From Micrococcales bacterium (GTDB lineage: Bacteria; Actinomycetota; Actinomycetes; Actinomycetales; Cellulomonadaceae), in the NCBI GenBank assembly GCA_009779195.1, contig WRET01000002.1, forward strand, positions 62,001-126,000: a stretch of 64,000 nucleotides of DNA, given 5' to 3'. Positions 53,724-63,038 of this stretch are shown in pieces. Below the pieces are notes generated by a model that was not told the DNA's origin, did no database searches, and saw only the letters and a list, made by a program, of their open reading frames with translations. Each line of letters starts with the position of its first letter. Positions within the stretch are counted from its first letter, which is position 1. The translations under genes and the position numbers were made by a program.

Positions 53724-54411
53724 CGCTCTCCCACTGGTCGTCGTCAGGGTAGGGCAGGTCGGCGCGGACGCAGAAACCGCCGTTGTCGGCCGGCCCGGCG
53801 GTCAGGGTCCCGCCGAACAGCTCGGCGCGTTCTCGCATCCCGACGATCCCGTGCCCAGGGCTCGCCGAGCCCTTGGGAGTCGACGCCCCAGGGGTGTTGG
53901 TCACCACCAGCCGGAACCCGCTGTCGTGCCACACCTCGGAGACCACAGCGCGGACCCCGGTCCCGGCGTGCTTGAGGACGTTGGTCAGCGACTCCTGGGC
54001 GATACGGTGCACAGCGGTGCCCACGGCGGGCGGCAGGTGCCGCGGCGAGCCTGTCTGCACGTGGGCCACGTCCAGGCCTGCCGCGCGTACGGTGGCGACG
54101 AGCTCGTCGACCGAGCTGGTCTCGGGGACCGGTGCACGGTCGGCCTGGTCGGTGCTGCGCAGGAGCCCCAGGATGCGTCGGGTGTCGGCCAGGGCAGCCC
54201 GGCCTGTCTCAGCGATGGTGACCAGCGCCCGCTGGGCCGCTTCCGGGTCGGTCGCGGCGGCCAGACGCCCCCCGTCGGCCTGGATGACGATCACCGACAA
54301 CGAGTGGGCGACGATGTCGTGCATCTCGCGGGCGATGCGGTTGCGCTCGGCGGCCACGGCGAGCTCAGTGGTCTGCGCGCGGTCCACGGTGGGGGAGCGG
54401 CGCAGCCTCAT
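53716..54411 (-). CDS. Soluble histidine kinase lacking a sensor domain
   Basis: 231 residues containing only the catalytic half of a NarL-type kinase: HisKA_3 with ERNRIAREMHDIVAHSLSVI (phosphorylated His) and HATPase with QESLTNVLKHAG and GHGIVGMRERAELFGG. Family members normally have about 150-200 N-terminal residues with 4-6 membrane segments, absent here. The ATG at 54411 has TATCCT eight bases upstream, so this is a real start rather than a lost 5' end. Confidence 0.9.
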   Translation of the reverse strand: MRLRRSPTVDRAQTTELAVAAERNRIAREMHDIVAHSLSVIVIQADGGRLAAATDPEAAQRALVTIAETGRAALADTRRILGLLRSTDQADRAPVPETSSVDELVATVRAAGLDVAHVQTGSPRHLPPAVGTAVHRIAQESLTNVLKHAGTGVRAVVSEVWHDSGFRLVVTNTPGASTPKGSASPGHGIVGMRERAELFGGTLTAGPADNGGFCVRADLPYPDDDQWESDE

Positions 54412-54609
54412 GGCATCCCAGGATAGGGCTCATCGGCGCTGCGAGGCTGGGGCCCGCCGTGCGTGCGCAAAGCGCCGGGCATCAGCGCAGGTCACAGTCT
54501 CGGACGGACGATATGGGTGGTTCGGGTCGCCGGGTAACAGCGGCAGTGTTATGGTTCCGTGACTTGAGAGTGACCAGTTCGTTTCCGATGCAATCTGGAG
54601 GGAAGACCG

Positions 54610-55314
54610 ATGGGTTCCCGCAGCGTAGGGGCACGCCATGCCCGCACCGAACGACCGGTCTGGGCTCGTCCCCGGTCGGTAGGCCTCGCCTTCCTCGCGA
54701 CTGTCGCGGCTGTCAGCGTCCCAGCGCTGACCAGCACCGTCGTCACTGGCGGAGCCGCAGCCGCCGACCCTTACGCGCACCGTTCTGCTGCTGACACGCC
54801 GATGGGCAGGGCTGTGCCGCCCGAACCGATGCTGCCGCCGGGTCTGGACTTGTTCGGGCCGACGGTCGGTGACAGCGCCGACATGCTCTGGCCGCCACAG
54901 GGCCTGCGCCGCCAGCTGTCTGCACCTGTCACACAGGCCCCCACCCCTGTGGCACGACCCACGCCCGCGGAGGCCCCGAGCCCGGCACCTCCGCCGGAAA
55001 AGCCCAGTGCCAGGCCGGAGCCTGGTCCGCGCAACGATGAGCACGTCTCGTCGGCCTCTGCGACGGCCCGCACGACCTGGCCACTGCCGTCACAGGTGGA
55101 GCCTCGCCAGCCGGCGCCTGAGGTGGCCGAGCCAGAGCCGGACCTGCAGGTGCGTCCAGACCCGGCGCCAGAGCCGGACCAGGAGCGTCCAGACCCGGCG
55201 CCAGAGCCAGCCGAGCCCGCTGCCGAGGTTGCCCCTGAGCCTGAGCCCGAGGTGCTTCCAGACACGGCGCCAGAGCCAGGCCCACCGGCGCAGCCACAGA
55301 CGCCTGACGCCTGA
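54610..55314 (+). CDS. Secreted proline/glutamate-rich protein
   Basis: 234 residues with a signal peptide (about 1-52, basic then VGLAFLATVAAVSVPAL, ending near GGAAAADPYA). The mature part is low-complexity with repeats of RPDPAPEPDQE and related PEP units in the C-terminal third. There is no LPXTG or membrane anchor. GGAGGG precedes the ATG. It may span the cell wall as a flexible rod or linker. Function not evident. Confidence 0.72.
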   Translation: MGSRSVGARHARTERPVWARPRSVGLAFLATVAAVSVPALTSTVVTGGAAAADPYAHRSAADTPMGRAVPPEPMLPPGLDLFGPTVGDSADMLWPPQGLRRQLSAPVTQAPTPVARPTPAEAPSPAPPPEKPSARPEPGPRNDEHVSSASATARTTWPLPSQVEPRQPAPEVAEPEPDLQVRPDPAPEPDQERPDPAPEPAEPAAEVAPEPEPEVLPDTAPEPGPPAQPQTPDA

Positions 55315-55552
55315 CGCGTCCGGTGGCCACTGAGCGCTCCGCACTGTGGACATAGCGCAAAAACGTGACGAATATCACATACCGCGCTCTTGACGTGTCC
55401 AGTGAGGTGTTAGGGCTGGTCAGGGCCGCACCGCAGGCCGCAGCACATGCTGTCGCGGCGTGTTGCCGGGAATGTGACGACCAAGGGCGTGCTGCTAAGC
55501 ACCCGTCCACGTTATAAGTTCGTGACCAGACATCCTGGCAGGAAGGAAGCCC

Positions 55553-56527
55553 ATGGCGTCCCGGAAGTCCTCGGCCCGTCACCTGCGCGCCGAACCAGAG
55601 CGCAAAGGACGTGCAGGGCGGCGTCTCGTCGCGGCGATGGTCGCGGCAGTCGTCGTCATCGCCGTTCCGGTCGTCGCGGTCGTGGTGAACAAGCACGACT
55701 CCGGTGGCGCACCGGTCAGCTGGGCGGGGGTCGTCGACGAGCCCACGACCGTCACCTTGTCTGGCCTGCCCAAGGGGACTGTGCGCCTGGCGGTCTCGGC
55801 CCAGGCCAAAGGGCCGGTCGACGTGGTCGTGTGCGGTGGTCGTACGGTGACGGACGCCTGCGCGCACACGTCGGTGCTGCACGCCGACGACGGCAAGATC
55901 TCTGGTGTCGTCGAGGTGAGCGTCGACAAGGAGCGCGCTGTCACGCTGCGCACGGTCCCTGCCGGGGTGCGCGTCGCGGTGACCCACACCGACCGCAAGG
56001 TCTCCGACACTTCAGCCCGTGGGCGTGTTCCCGTCCCTGATGCGTCCACCGACCCGACCGGCGAGTCGACCGACGAGCTGACACAAGAGCCCACCGAAGA
56101 ACCGGCCTCCGACCCCACGACCACGGCTCCCCCCAAGTCTCCAGACCCGTCGGGGCCCACCTCCGTCCAGTCGCAGATGGAGGCTGACGTCCTCGCGGTG
56201 ACCAACGCCGAACGCAAGAGGGCCGGGCTCGGCGCTCTGTCGACCTCGTCGTGCGCGACCAACCAGGCCCGCCAGCGCGCGTCCCAGCTCGTCGCGGAGA
56301 ACAAGTTCGAGCACTACCCCCTGGAGCCGATCATGGACGCCTGCAAGACGGGCGTCGGGGAGAACCTCGCCCTGGGGTACAGCAACGGCGCAGGTGTGGT
56401 CGACGGTTGGATGAACTCGCAAGGACACCGCGAGAACCTGCTGCGCAAGACCTTCGTGAGCATGGGTGTGTCGTGCCAGATGCAAAACGGCCGCTGGTTG
56501 TGCGCTGCGGTGTACCTCACCGCGTGA
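55553..56527 (+). CDS. Membrane-anchored CAP (SCP/PR-1) domain protein
   Basis: 324 residues: basic cytoplasmic N-terminus, one membrane segment at about 25-47, a beta-rich region (50-160), a Thr/Pro/Glu-rich spacer, then a C-terminal CAP domain (about 205-324). CAP motifs are VTNAERKRAGLGALS, GVGENLALGYSNG, VVDGWMNSQGHRENLL and WLCAAVYLT. The CAP histidine usually found after the first helix is replaced near KFEHYPLEP. AAGGAAG precedes the ATG, and TTATAA at 55512 is a probable -10 box. Confidence 0.87.
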   Translation: MASRKSSARHLRAEPERKGRAGRRLVAAMVAAVVVIAVPVVAVVVNKHDSGGAPVSWAGVVDEPTTVTLSGLPKGTVRLAVSAQAKGPVDVVVCGGRTVTDACAHTSVLHADDGKISGVVEVSVDKERAVTLRTVPAGVRVAVTHTDRKVSDTSARGRVPVPDASTDPTGESTDELTQEPTEEPASDPTTTAPPKSPDPSGPTSVQSQMEADVLAVTNAERKRAGLGALSTSSCATNQARQRASQLVAENKFEHYPLEPIMDACKTGVGENLALGYSNGAGVVDGWMNSQGHRENLLRKTFVSMGVSCQMQNGRWLCAAVYLTA

Positions 56528-56595
56528 ACCCCTGATGTGACGGCTTGTGGGGGCGTCACTGGCCTGTGCGATGGCGACCAGGCAGGATGACTACC

Positions 56596-58266
56596 ATGGA
56601 TACGCGCGCTGGAACCCCCGCACAGCCTTCTGACCTCATCGACGTCGACGCACTGGTGGCGGCGTACTACGACCTGGTGCCGGATGTCGACGACGTGCAC
56701 CAGCAGGTCGCTTTCGGCACGTCCGGGCACCGTGGCTCGGCGTTCGACACTGCGTTCAACGAGGCGCATATCGTCGCGACCACGGCTGCCATCATCGAGT
56801 ACCGCCGCAGCCAGGGCACCGACGGGCCTTTGTTCATCGGCCGTGACACCCACGCCCTGTCGCACCCGGCGTGGAGCACAGCCATCGAGGTGCTCGCCGC
56901 TGCCGGTGTCGAGGTACGGGTGGACGCCCGCGACTCGTGGACTCCCACCCCAGCGGTCTCCCACGCCATCTTGAGCTACAACGGCGCCGGGTCGGACGCG
57001 GGTGTGCGCACCGCCGGGCCGGGCCTGGCCGACGGGATCGTCGTGACCCCCTCGCACAACCCTCCGCGCGACGGTGGGTTCAAGTACAACCCGCCCGACG
57101 GCGGCCCCGCTGGTTCGGACTCCACCAGTGCCATCGCCGCACGTGCCAACCAGATCCTGCGTGACGGGTGGCGCCAGGTGCCCCGCCTGGCCGCCGAGGC
57201 CGCCTTGGCTGCCGAGACCACCCGCAAGCACGACTACCTGTCTGCCTACGTCGACGACCTGGCGCAGGTGCTGGACCTCGAGGCGATCCGTGCTGCCGGG
57301 GTGCGTGTGGGCGCTGACCCGCTCGGTGGCGCGTCGGTGGAGTACTGGGCGGCGATCGGCGAACGCTACGGGCTGGACCTGACCGTCGTGAACCCCACGG
57401 TCGACCCGCGCTGGGCGTTCATGACGTTGGACTGGGACGGCAAGATCCGTATGGACTGCTCGTCGGTCCACGCGATGGCGGGCCTGGTCGCGCGGATGTC
57501 GCACGACGCTCCGTACGACATCGCCACAGGCAACGACGCTGACAGTGACCGGCACGGGATCGTCACACCCGACGCCGGGCTCATGAACCCCAACCACTAC
57601 CTGGCCGTCGCTGTGGCGTACCTGTTCGGCGGTGCCCGCCCGGGGTGGGGACCGGGTGCGGCGATCGGCAAGACCCTGGTCTCCTCCTCGCTCATCGACC
57701 GTGTGGCCGGCGACCTGGGCCGCACGCTGGTCGAGGTGCCTGTCGGGTTCAAGTGGTTCGTGCCCGGCCTGGTCGACGGGTCCATCGGTTTCGGCGGAGA
57801 AGAATCAGCCGGAGCCAGCTTCTTGCGCAAAGACGGCAGCGTGTGGACCACCGACAAAGACGGGATCCTGCCTGCGCTGCTCGCCTCGGAGATCTTGGCC
57901 ACGACCGGCAAGTCCCCCAGCCAGCTGCACGGCGACCTCGTGGGCAGGTTCGGCCAGTCCTGGTACGCCCGGGTCGACGCTGCCGCGACCCGCGAGCAGA
58001 AAGCGACCCTGGGCAAGCTGTCCCCAGACCAGGTCGCGGCCACGACGCTGGCAGGCCAGCCGATCACCGCGAGGCTCACCGCGGCCCCCGGCAACGGTGC
58101 CGCGATCGGTGGTCTCAAGGTGACCACAGCGGACGCGTGGTTCGCCGCGCGCCCCTCGGGCACCGAAGACGTCTACAAGATCTACGCCGAGTCGTTCGTC
58201 TCCCCTGAGCACCTGTCCCAGGTCCAGGCCGAGGCGAGGCAGGTCGTCGCCGACGCCCTCGGCTGA
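56596..58266 (+). CDS. pgm: Phosphoglucomutase
   Basis: Interconverts glucose-1-phosphate and glucose-6-phosphate. 556 residues, full length for the alpha-D-glucose-specific type. Motifs are [17 protein letters not shown], active serine in [13 protein letters not shown], metal-binding [12 protein letters not shown], and [16 protein letters not shown] with the C-terminal phosphate loop [15 protein letters not shown] 56596 has CAGGAT seven bases upstream; ATG 56587 is an alternative. It would feed glycogen and, with OtsA-OtsB, trehalose synthesis. Confidence 0.95.
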   Translation: MDTRAGTPAQPSDLIDVDALVAAYYDLVPDVDDVHQQVAFGTSGHRGSAFDTAFNEAHIVATTAAIIEYRRSQGTDGPLFIGRDTHALSHPAWSTAIEVLAAAGVEVRVDARDSWTPTPAVSHAILSYNGAGSDAGVRTAGPGLADGIVVTPSHNPPRDGGFKYNPPDGGPAGSDSTSAIAARANQILRDGWRQVPRLAAEAALAAETTRKHDYLSAYVDDLAQVLDLEAIRAAGVRVGADPLGGASVEYWAAIGERYGLDLTVVNPTVDPRWAFMTLDWDGKIRMDCSSVHAMAGLVARMSHDAPYDIATGNDADSDRHGIVTPDAGLMNPNHYLAVAVAYLFGGARPGWGPGAAIGKTLVSSSLIDRVAGDLGRTLVEVPVGFKWFVPGLVDGSIGFGGEESAGASFLRKDGSVWTTDKDGILPALLASEILATTGKSPSQLHGDLVGRFGQSWYARVDAAATREQKATLGKLSPDQVAATTLAGQPITARLTAAPGNGAAIGGLKVTTADAWFAARPSGTEDVYKIYAESFVSPEHLSQVQAEARQVVADALG

Positions 58267-58279
58267 GCTGGATCGTGCC

Positions 58280-58303
58280 TGGCGCCCGGATGGTCGGGCG
58301 CCA
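58280..58303. terminator. Bidirectional terminator between pgm and the YtxH-like gene
   Basis: Perfect 9-bp stem TGGCGCCCG / CGGGCGCCA with a 6-base loop between convergent genes. Confidence 0.7.
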
Positions 58304-58325
58304 GCGCTCAGCCTGGACCTTCTGC

Positions 58326-58559
58326 TCAGCTTTCCTCGGGGTGGAGGGTCGCGTTGACCTGGTCGCGCAGGGCAGCGCTCTGCTCGGCGACGTAGGTCTT
58401 GGCTTTCTCGCTGGCTCCGGCGACGTGCTCTTGGACCCGTGGGTCCTGCCAGGCGTCGGTGGCCCAGTCTTTGAGCTGGTCGAGCTTCTCGCGGCCGGCT
58501 TTGGTTCCCAGGAGCAGGCCGACGCCGACCCCGACGACGAATGCGGACGTGGACTTCAC
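58326..58559 (-). CDS. YtxH-like small membrane protein
   Basis: 77 residues. The N-terminal membrane segment followed by AGREK (FVVGVGVGLLLGTKAGREKL) is the YtxH pattern, and the rest is an amphipathic helix (DWATDAWQDPRVQEHVAGA). The GTG start at 58559 has AGAGGG upstream; the longer frame upstream is not coding-like. General-stress or envelope-associated family of unknown role. Confidence 0.75.
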   Translation of the reverse strand: MKSTSAFVVGVGVGLLLGTKAGREKLDQLKDWATDAWQDPRVQEHVAGASEKAKTYVAEQSAALRDQVNATLHPEES

Positions 58560-58675
58560 GGTGGACCCTCTCGCGCACAGGTTGGTACAGGTCCAGCCTA
58601 CCGGGCCCACACGGTGTGGGTACCGGCCGACGGACGCGCGCCCACAGGCGTACGCCACATGGCAGGATGACCGGC

Positions 58676-59809
58676 GTGAGCCAACCCTCCCGCGCTGAGA
58701 TACGCCGTTGGCGCCGGCACCTGGCAGCCGAACGGGCCGAGGCGGTCGTCTACCGCGACCTGGCGCAGCGCTGCGAGGGCGAGGACCGCGAGATCCTGCT
58801 GGCCCTCGCCGAGGCGGAAGGGCGCCACGAGGCCCACTGGCTGGCGCTCCTGGGCGACCACGTAGGGCGGCCGCGTTACGCGCTGCGCAGCCATGGGTTG
58901 GGCTGGGCGGCGCGCAGGTTCGGGTGGGTGTTCGTCTTGGCGTTGGCCCAACGGGCCGAGACCCGGGGGTCGCAGAGCACCGACGTGGACGTGACGTCGC
59001 AGATGGTCGCCGACGAGGCGGTCCACGCCGAGGTCGTCCGTGGTCTGGCTGCCCGGGGGCGCCAGCGTATGTCCGGGTCGTTCCGGGCGGCCGTGTTCGG
59101 CGCCAACGACGGTCTGGTCTCGAACCTCGCCCTGGTGCTCGGTATCGGGGCGACAGGGGTCTCGTCGGCGACGGTGCTGGTCACCGGTATCGCGGGGTTG
59201 CTCGCAGGGGCGCTGTCCATGGCGGCCGGTGAGTACGTGTCGGTCAGCTCCCAGCGCGAGCTGTTGTCGGCCCGGCGCCCTGCTCTGGGGTCACCGGACG
59301 CGTTGGCGGCCCTGGACGCCGAGGCCAACGAGCTGGCGCTGGTCTACCGGGCCCACGGTATGGACCCTGAGCTGGCCACAGCCCGTGCCCGTGCGCTGCT
59401 GGAGATCGCCACGCACCACGACCCGGCGTGGTCCGACGACCCCCAGTACGACCAAGGCGACCGTCCGTCGCTAGGCAACCTGCCTGGTGGCCGCCTCGGC
59501 GCTCTCGACGACGACGACCACGAGGCTGTCGGCACCGGGTGGGGCGCTGCTGGCTCGTCGTTCGCGTTCTTCGCCTCAGGTGCTCTCGTCCCTGTCGTGC
59601 CGTACCTGCTCGGCGCGCAAGGCCTGGCCGCTGTGGTGTGGTCAGCCAGTCTGGTCGGTCTGGCCCTCATGGCCACCGGGGCGGTCGTCGGTCTGCTGTC
59701 CGGGTCGTCGCCCCTGTGGCGCTCCCTGCGCCAGCTGGCCATCGGCTGGGGGGCTGCCGCTGCCACCTACCTGCTGGGCTTCCTCTTCAACGTCGCAGGC
59801 GGCATCTGA
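58676..59809 (+). CDS. Ferritin-like/VIT1 fusion iron or manganese transporter
   Basis: 377 residues. The N-terminal ~140 residues are a rubrerythrin/ferritin-like four-helix unit with metal-binding ExxH pairs (EGRHEAHW, DEAVHAEVV). The remainder is a VIT1/CCC1 transporter with GANDGLVSNLALVLGIG, GALSMAAGEYVSVSSQREL and three or more C-terminal membrane segments. This resembles MbfA-type proteins, which export iron in other bacteria. GTG 58676 has CAGGAT seven bases upstream; ATG 58667 is an alternative. Confidence 0.92.
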   Translation: MSQPSRAEIRRWRRHLAAERAEAVVYRDLAQRCEGEDREILLALAEAEGRHEAHWLALLGDHVGRPRYALRSHGLGWAARRFGWVFVLALAQRAETRGSQSTDVDVTSQMVADEAVHAEVVRGLAARGRQRMSGSFRAAVFGANDGLVSNLALVLGIGATGVSSATVLVTGIAGLLAGALSMAAGEYVSVSSQRELLSARRPALGSPDALAALDAEANELALVYRAHGMDPELATARARALLEIATHHDPAWSDDPQYDQGDRPSLGNLPGGRLGALDDDDHEAVGTGWGAAGSSFAFFASGALVPVVPYLLGAQGLAAVVWSASLVGLALMATGAVVGLLSGSSPLWRSLRQLAIGWGAAAATYLLGFLFNVAGGI

Positions 59810-59824
59810 CCCCCGACAGCACAA

Positions 59825-59860
59825 ACCGCGTCTGCCTGTATGGGGACAGGCAGACGCGGT
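59825..59860. terminator. Bidirectional terminator
   Basis: Perfect 15-bp stem ACCGCGTCTGCCTGT / ACAGGCAGACGCGGT with loop atgggg between the convergent VIT and DUF4190 genes. Confidence 0.8.
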
Positions 59861-59871
59861 CGAGGGTGTTC

Positions 59872-60342
59872 TCAGGTGAGGCCGAAGGACAAGACGCCGC
59901 CGATGTAGAGGACCCAGTAGAGCACGGCGAGCGCGAGACCGGCGATACCGAGGTAGAACCCTGCGGTTCCCATACCTCCGTTGGTCGCCCGTCCCTCTTT
60001 GGCTGCTGACATGCTCAGCTTGCCGAGGATGAGCCCGCCGACGCCAAACAGGACGCTGCCGCAGCAGAGCACGCCAAGGATGCCGGAGACCAGAGCCAGG
60101 ATGCCGAGGATGTTCTTCTCCTCAGGGTTGGCCCCGTACTGGGCCGGGGCGCCGCCGTAGGCGGGCTGCGCGGGCTGGCCGTAGCCGCCACCAGGAGGCT
60201 GGCCGTAGCCGCCACCAGCAGGCTGGCCGTAGCCGCCACCGGCAGGCTGGCCGTAGCCACCGTCAGCGGGCTGGCCGTAGCCACCTTGGGACGGCTGGTT
60301 GGGGTCGGGGTATCCGCCAGGGGGCGGCGGCGGCATCGTCAT
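59872..60342 (-). CDS. DUF4190 membrane protein with Gly/Tyr/Gln repeats
   Basis: 156 residues. The first 70 are Pro-rich and repeat GGGYGQPAG-type units, encoded by near-identical 27-base repeats at 60180-60285. After that come two membrane segments of DUF4190 (ILGILALVSGILGVLCCG, then GTAGFYLGIAGLALAVLYW) joined by GKLSMSAAKEGRATNGGMG. AAGGAG is five bases before ATG 60342. Function unknown; repeat number may vary between strains. Confidence 0.85.
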   Translation of the reverse strand: MTMPPPPPGGYPDPNQPSQGGYGQPADGGYGQPAGGGYGQPAGGGYGQPPGGGYGQPAQPAYGGAPAQYGANPEEKNILGILALVSGILGVLCCGSVLFGVGGLILGKLSMSAAKEGRATNGGMGTAGFYLGIAGLALAVLYWVLYIGGVLSFGLT

Positions 60343-60466
60343 CTCGGCTCCTTCTCGTCGGAGAATGCGATGCGGTGAGTCTAGTCCCAACACAGCCGGA
60401 TTCGTCCCGGACCGCTTCGGTGTCGTTTGGCCAGACGGCGCTGACAACATGTGCGAGGCTGGTGGT

Positions 60467-61258
60467 ATGGTTGCCGACCCGTTCGCCCGGGAGTCCCGTG
60501 CGGTGCCCAACCTGCGTGACTTGGGTGAACGCCAGGTGGCAGGTGGGCGGCTGGTCGCCGGGCGTTTCTACCGGTCCGCCGAGCCTACCGACCCAGGGGC
60601 GGCCGACGAGCTGGCGGCGCTGGGTATCACCACCGTCGTCGACCTTCGCACCGCCGGGGAGGTCACCGAGCGTCGCGACCGGCTGCCAGACGGTGTTGCC
60701 TACCACCACTGCGACGTCCTGGCAGACGTGCCCCCGCAGATCGCGCAGGGCCAGGCACAGCTGATGAGCGACCCAGTCGCGTTCACCTCGGCGTTCGGCC
60801 TGTTCGACCCGGTCGTGCAGATGAACCGCACCTACCGCGACCTGGTCGTCGCCGGTGCGGCCCGCGCAGCCTACGCCCGTGCGCTGCGCGCGGTGGTCGA
60901 GGCTGACGGTGCGCCGGTCCTGCTGCACTGCACCGCCGGCAAAGACCGCACCGGGTGGGTGGCGACTGTGCTCCTGGCGACCGCCGGTGTCGACGACGAG
61001 GCCATCGAGACCGAGTACCTGGCCGTCAACCCGGCGGTGCGGGCCATGTTCGTGCCTCTTGTCGAGCAGTACGCTGCCGCAGGTGCCCCCCCGCAGCTGC
61101 TCGAACCTATGCTCGAAGTCCGCATCGAATATCTGCGCACGGCGTTGAAGCACGTCGCCGACGGTTTCGGCGGTTTCGACGGCTACCTGCACGACGGTTT
61201 GGGCCTGACCGACGACGAGACCGCCGCCCTGCGCGCCTTGTTGGTGCAGCCTATTTGA
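60467..61258 (+). CDS. Tyrosine/lipid phosphatase (MptpB-like)
   Basis: 263 residues. The N-terminus RAVPNLRDLGERQVAGGRL and FYRSAEPTD, then VVDLRTAGEVTER, lead to the P-loop VLLHCTAGKDRTGWVATVLL (Cys-x5-Arg with Lys-Asp), typical of the Y_phosphatase3/MptpB family that acts on phosphotyrosine, phosphoserine and phosphoinositides. ATG 60467 is chosen; ATG 60449 is possible. Its stop overlaps the stop of the LytR_C gene by 8 bases. Confidence 0.92.
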   Translation: MVADPFARESRAVPNLRDLGERQVAGGRLVAGRFYRSAEPTDPGAADELAALGITTVVDLRTAGEVTERRDRLPDGVAYHHCDVLADVPPQIAQGQAQLMSDPVAFTSAFGLFDPVVQMNRTYRDLVVAGAARAAYARALRAVVEADGAPVLLHCTAGKDRTGWVATVLLATAGVDDEAIETEYLAVNPAVRAMFVPLVEQYAAAGAPPQLLEPMLEVRIEYLRTALKHVADGFGGFDGYLHDGLGLTDDETAALRALLVQPI

Positions 61259-61826
61259 TCTTCTCGACGGGCAAGCAGCCAGGGGCAGGTTCGAGCGGGA
61301 CGTTCGCGTCGAACTCGGGGCCGACCACACCAGGACCGTCCGCGCCGAGCATGAGGTCGAGCGTGGTGCCGGTACGTTTCGAGTCGTAGCTCAAAGTGGC
61401 TTTGGGGACGTACAGGGCCAGGGTGTACGCCTGGGGGATGGCCTCAGGGCCGAAGACGATCGCTGTCTCCGACAGGCGTTTCTCGGAGTTGGCTGTGTCG
61501 ACGAGGGTGAACCCCGCCTTCTCCAGGTCGGCGCCCGTCGTCTTGGCCAGGCCGCCGTAGGTCGTGGTGTTGTACACGGCGACGTTGACCGTGTCCAGCT
61601 CGACCGCCAGCACACCCTCAGGCGGGCACGGGACCGGCGGAGGCGGAGGCGTGTGGGGGGTCGAGAACGGCCGGTTCACGAACGGCAGCGGAACGATCTC
61701 GGTGTAGATCGCAGCCCCGACGAGCAACGTGACGGCCAGGACCGCGAAGATCACGCCGAAGAGCACCGACTGACGTTCGTGCTCGGCGTGGCGCCGGGCC
61801 AGGCGGGCAAGGTTGGGGTCGCTCAC
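61251..61826 (-). CDS. LytR C-terminal domain protein
   Basis: 191 residues: a short cytoplasmic N-terminus (HAEHERQ), one membrane segment (about 20-43), a Pro-rich stretch (TPHTPPPPPVPCPPEG) and an extracellular LytR_C domain (LDTVNVAVYNTTTYGGLAKT onward). Such proteins accompany cell-wall attachment systems. GTG 61826 overlaps the stop of the upstream VapB-like gene. Confidence 0.85.
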   Translation of the reverse strand: MSDPNLARLARRHAEHERQSVLFGVIFAVLAVTLLVGAAIYTEIVPLPFVNRPFSTPHTPPPPPVPCPPEGVLAVELDTVNVAVYNTTTYGGLAKTTGADLEKAGFTLVDTANSEKRLSETAIVFGPEAIPQAYTLALYVPKATLSYDSKRTGTTLDLMLGADGPGVVGPEFDANVPLEPAPGCLPVEKIK

Positions 61827-62119
61827 GACAGCTCCAGCACCCGGGCGTGCAACACCCGTCGTCCTTGCAGCGCCGCGCGGACCGCACGGTGCAGGCCATC
61901 TTCCAGGTACATCTCACCGTGGTACTGCACGACGTGGGCGAACAGGTCACCGAAGAAGGTCGAGTCCTCCGACAGCAGCGCTCCGAGGTCGAGCGTGCGC
62001 CGGGTGGTGATGAGTTGGTCCAGCCGGACCAGGCGAGGGGCGATCTCGGCCCACTGCTTGATGCCGTCGAGGCCGTGAGGAGGGTACGGACGCCCCTCGC
62101 TGACGCCCTTGAAGATCAC
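61823..62119 (-). CDS. VapB-like small protein
   Basis: 98 residues (IFKGVSEGRPYPPHGLDGIKQ ...). Conserved actinobacterial proteins like this are annotated as VapB-type antitoxins, but no toxin gene is adjacent. Instead it is translationally coupled (GTGA) to the LytR_C gene. The middle has LDLGALLSEDSTFFGDLFAH and a basic C-terminal helix. GTG 62119 has TAGACT six bases upstream, the same leaderless box as the small tail-anchored proteins. Confidence 0.7.
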   Translation of the reverse strand: MIFKGVSEGRPYPPHGLDGIKQWAEIAPRLVRLDQLITTRRTLDLGALLSEDSTFFGDLFAHVVQYHGEMYLEDGLHRAVRAALQGRRVLHARVLELS

Positions 62120-62188
62120 ACGTCGAGTCTAGGGGACCGCGGCGGTCTTGTGGCAGTCTTGGCCGGTTCGTCGCACACGACCGACATG

Positions 62189-62227
62189 CGACAGCGGCCG
62201 GCCCCCCGGGGGGACCGGCCGCTGTCG
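62189..62227 (-). terminator. Terminator of the cold-shock gene
   Basis: Strong stem CGACAGCGGCCGG / CCGGCCGCTGTCG extended by C5/G6, 9 bases past the csp stop on the minus strand. Confidence 0.8.
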
Positions 62228-62235
62228 ACGACGAA

Positions 62236-62439
62236 TCAGGCAGGGGAGACGTTGGACGCCTGCGGGCCCTTGGGACCCTGCTGCACCTCGAACGAAACCT
62301 TCTGAGCCTCTTCCAGCGAGCGGTAGCCGCCGGACTGGATGGCGCTGTAGTGGACGAAAACGTCGGCGCCGCCGTCGTCTGGGGCGATGAAACCGTAACC
62401 CTTTTCGGCGTTGAACCACTTCACGGTTCCAGTGGCCAT
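62236..62439 (-). CDS. cspA: Cold-shock protein
   Basis: 67 residues, a single cold-shock domain. RNP1 is [10 protein letters not shown] and RNP2 VFVHYSAI, starting [16 protein letters not shown]. It binds single-stranded RNA and DNA as a chaperone. AAGGAG lies eight bases before the ATG, so this is one of the few genes here with a leader. A strong terminator follows. Confidence 0.97.
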   Translation of the reverse strand: MATGTVKWFNAEKGYGFIAPDDGGADVFVHYSAIQSGGYRSLEEAQKVSFEVQQGPKGPQASNVSPA

Positions 62440-62618
62440 GACTTGCTCTCCTTGCGGTGGTGGTACGACCCCGACGACCCGGGACCGGTGAATCACGGTG
62501 GTCGTCGTCCGCCCGATGAGCGTGGTGTGACAACTACTGCACAGCGACTACGGGTAACACCCTAGGGCCGGGCACGGCGGTGTGTCGAGAGGGCCCGCCG
62601 TCTGCCAGGGCGTAGGTG

Positions 62619-62996
62619 TTACTTGCGGCAGTTCACCGCGACCACGGCGGTGATGGAGGTGCTGTCCACCACCGTGGTGGACACCAGCACCGGAACGGTG
62701 CCCGAGAACCCGTCGGCGAGGCAGGCCGGCCAGGTGTTCTCCTGCCACTTTCCGTCTTTGTCGAGCCAGCCCGGCACGGACTGGCCGAACTCGAACGTCG
62801 AACCGTCGGCTTTGACCTTCGCCTGGGTGCCGGTGACGGTGACGGTCGCGTCGGTCCAGCCGGTCGTCGGGGTGTTGTCGGAGGCGCGTCCGGCCCCGAC
62901 GGTCCACCCCGCCGCGAAAGCGATGACCATCGCACCGAGCGGGATGACGAACCGGCTGACGGCGGAACGCCACGCCGGCTGTGCGGGAGTACTCAT
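62619..62996 (-). CDS. Small membrane-anchored hypothetical protein
   Basis: 125 residues with one membrane segment at about 14-34 (SRFVIPLGAMVIAFAAGWTV), then an extracellular beta-rich domain with two cysteines (TWPACLADGF, VAVNCRK at the C-terminus) that could form a disulfide. CACACT lies six bases before ATG 62996. No family is recognised. Confidence 0.65.
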   Translation of the reverse strand: MSTPAQPAWRSAVSRFVIPLGAMVIAFAAGWTVGAGRASDNTPTTGWTDATVTVTGTQAKVKADGSTFEFGQSVPGWLDKDGKWQENTWPACLADGFSGTVPVLVSTTVVDSTSITAVVAVNCRK

Positions 62997-63038
62997 ACCC
63001 CTAGTGTGCCCTGTCTGGGGTCCAGGGTCGGACGTTGG

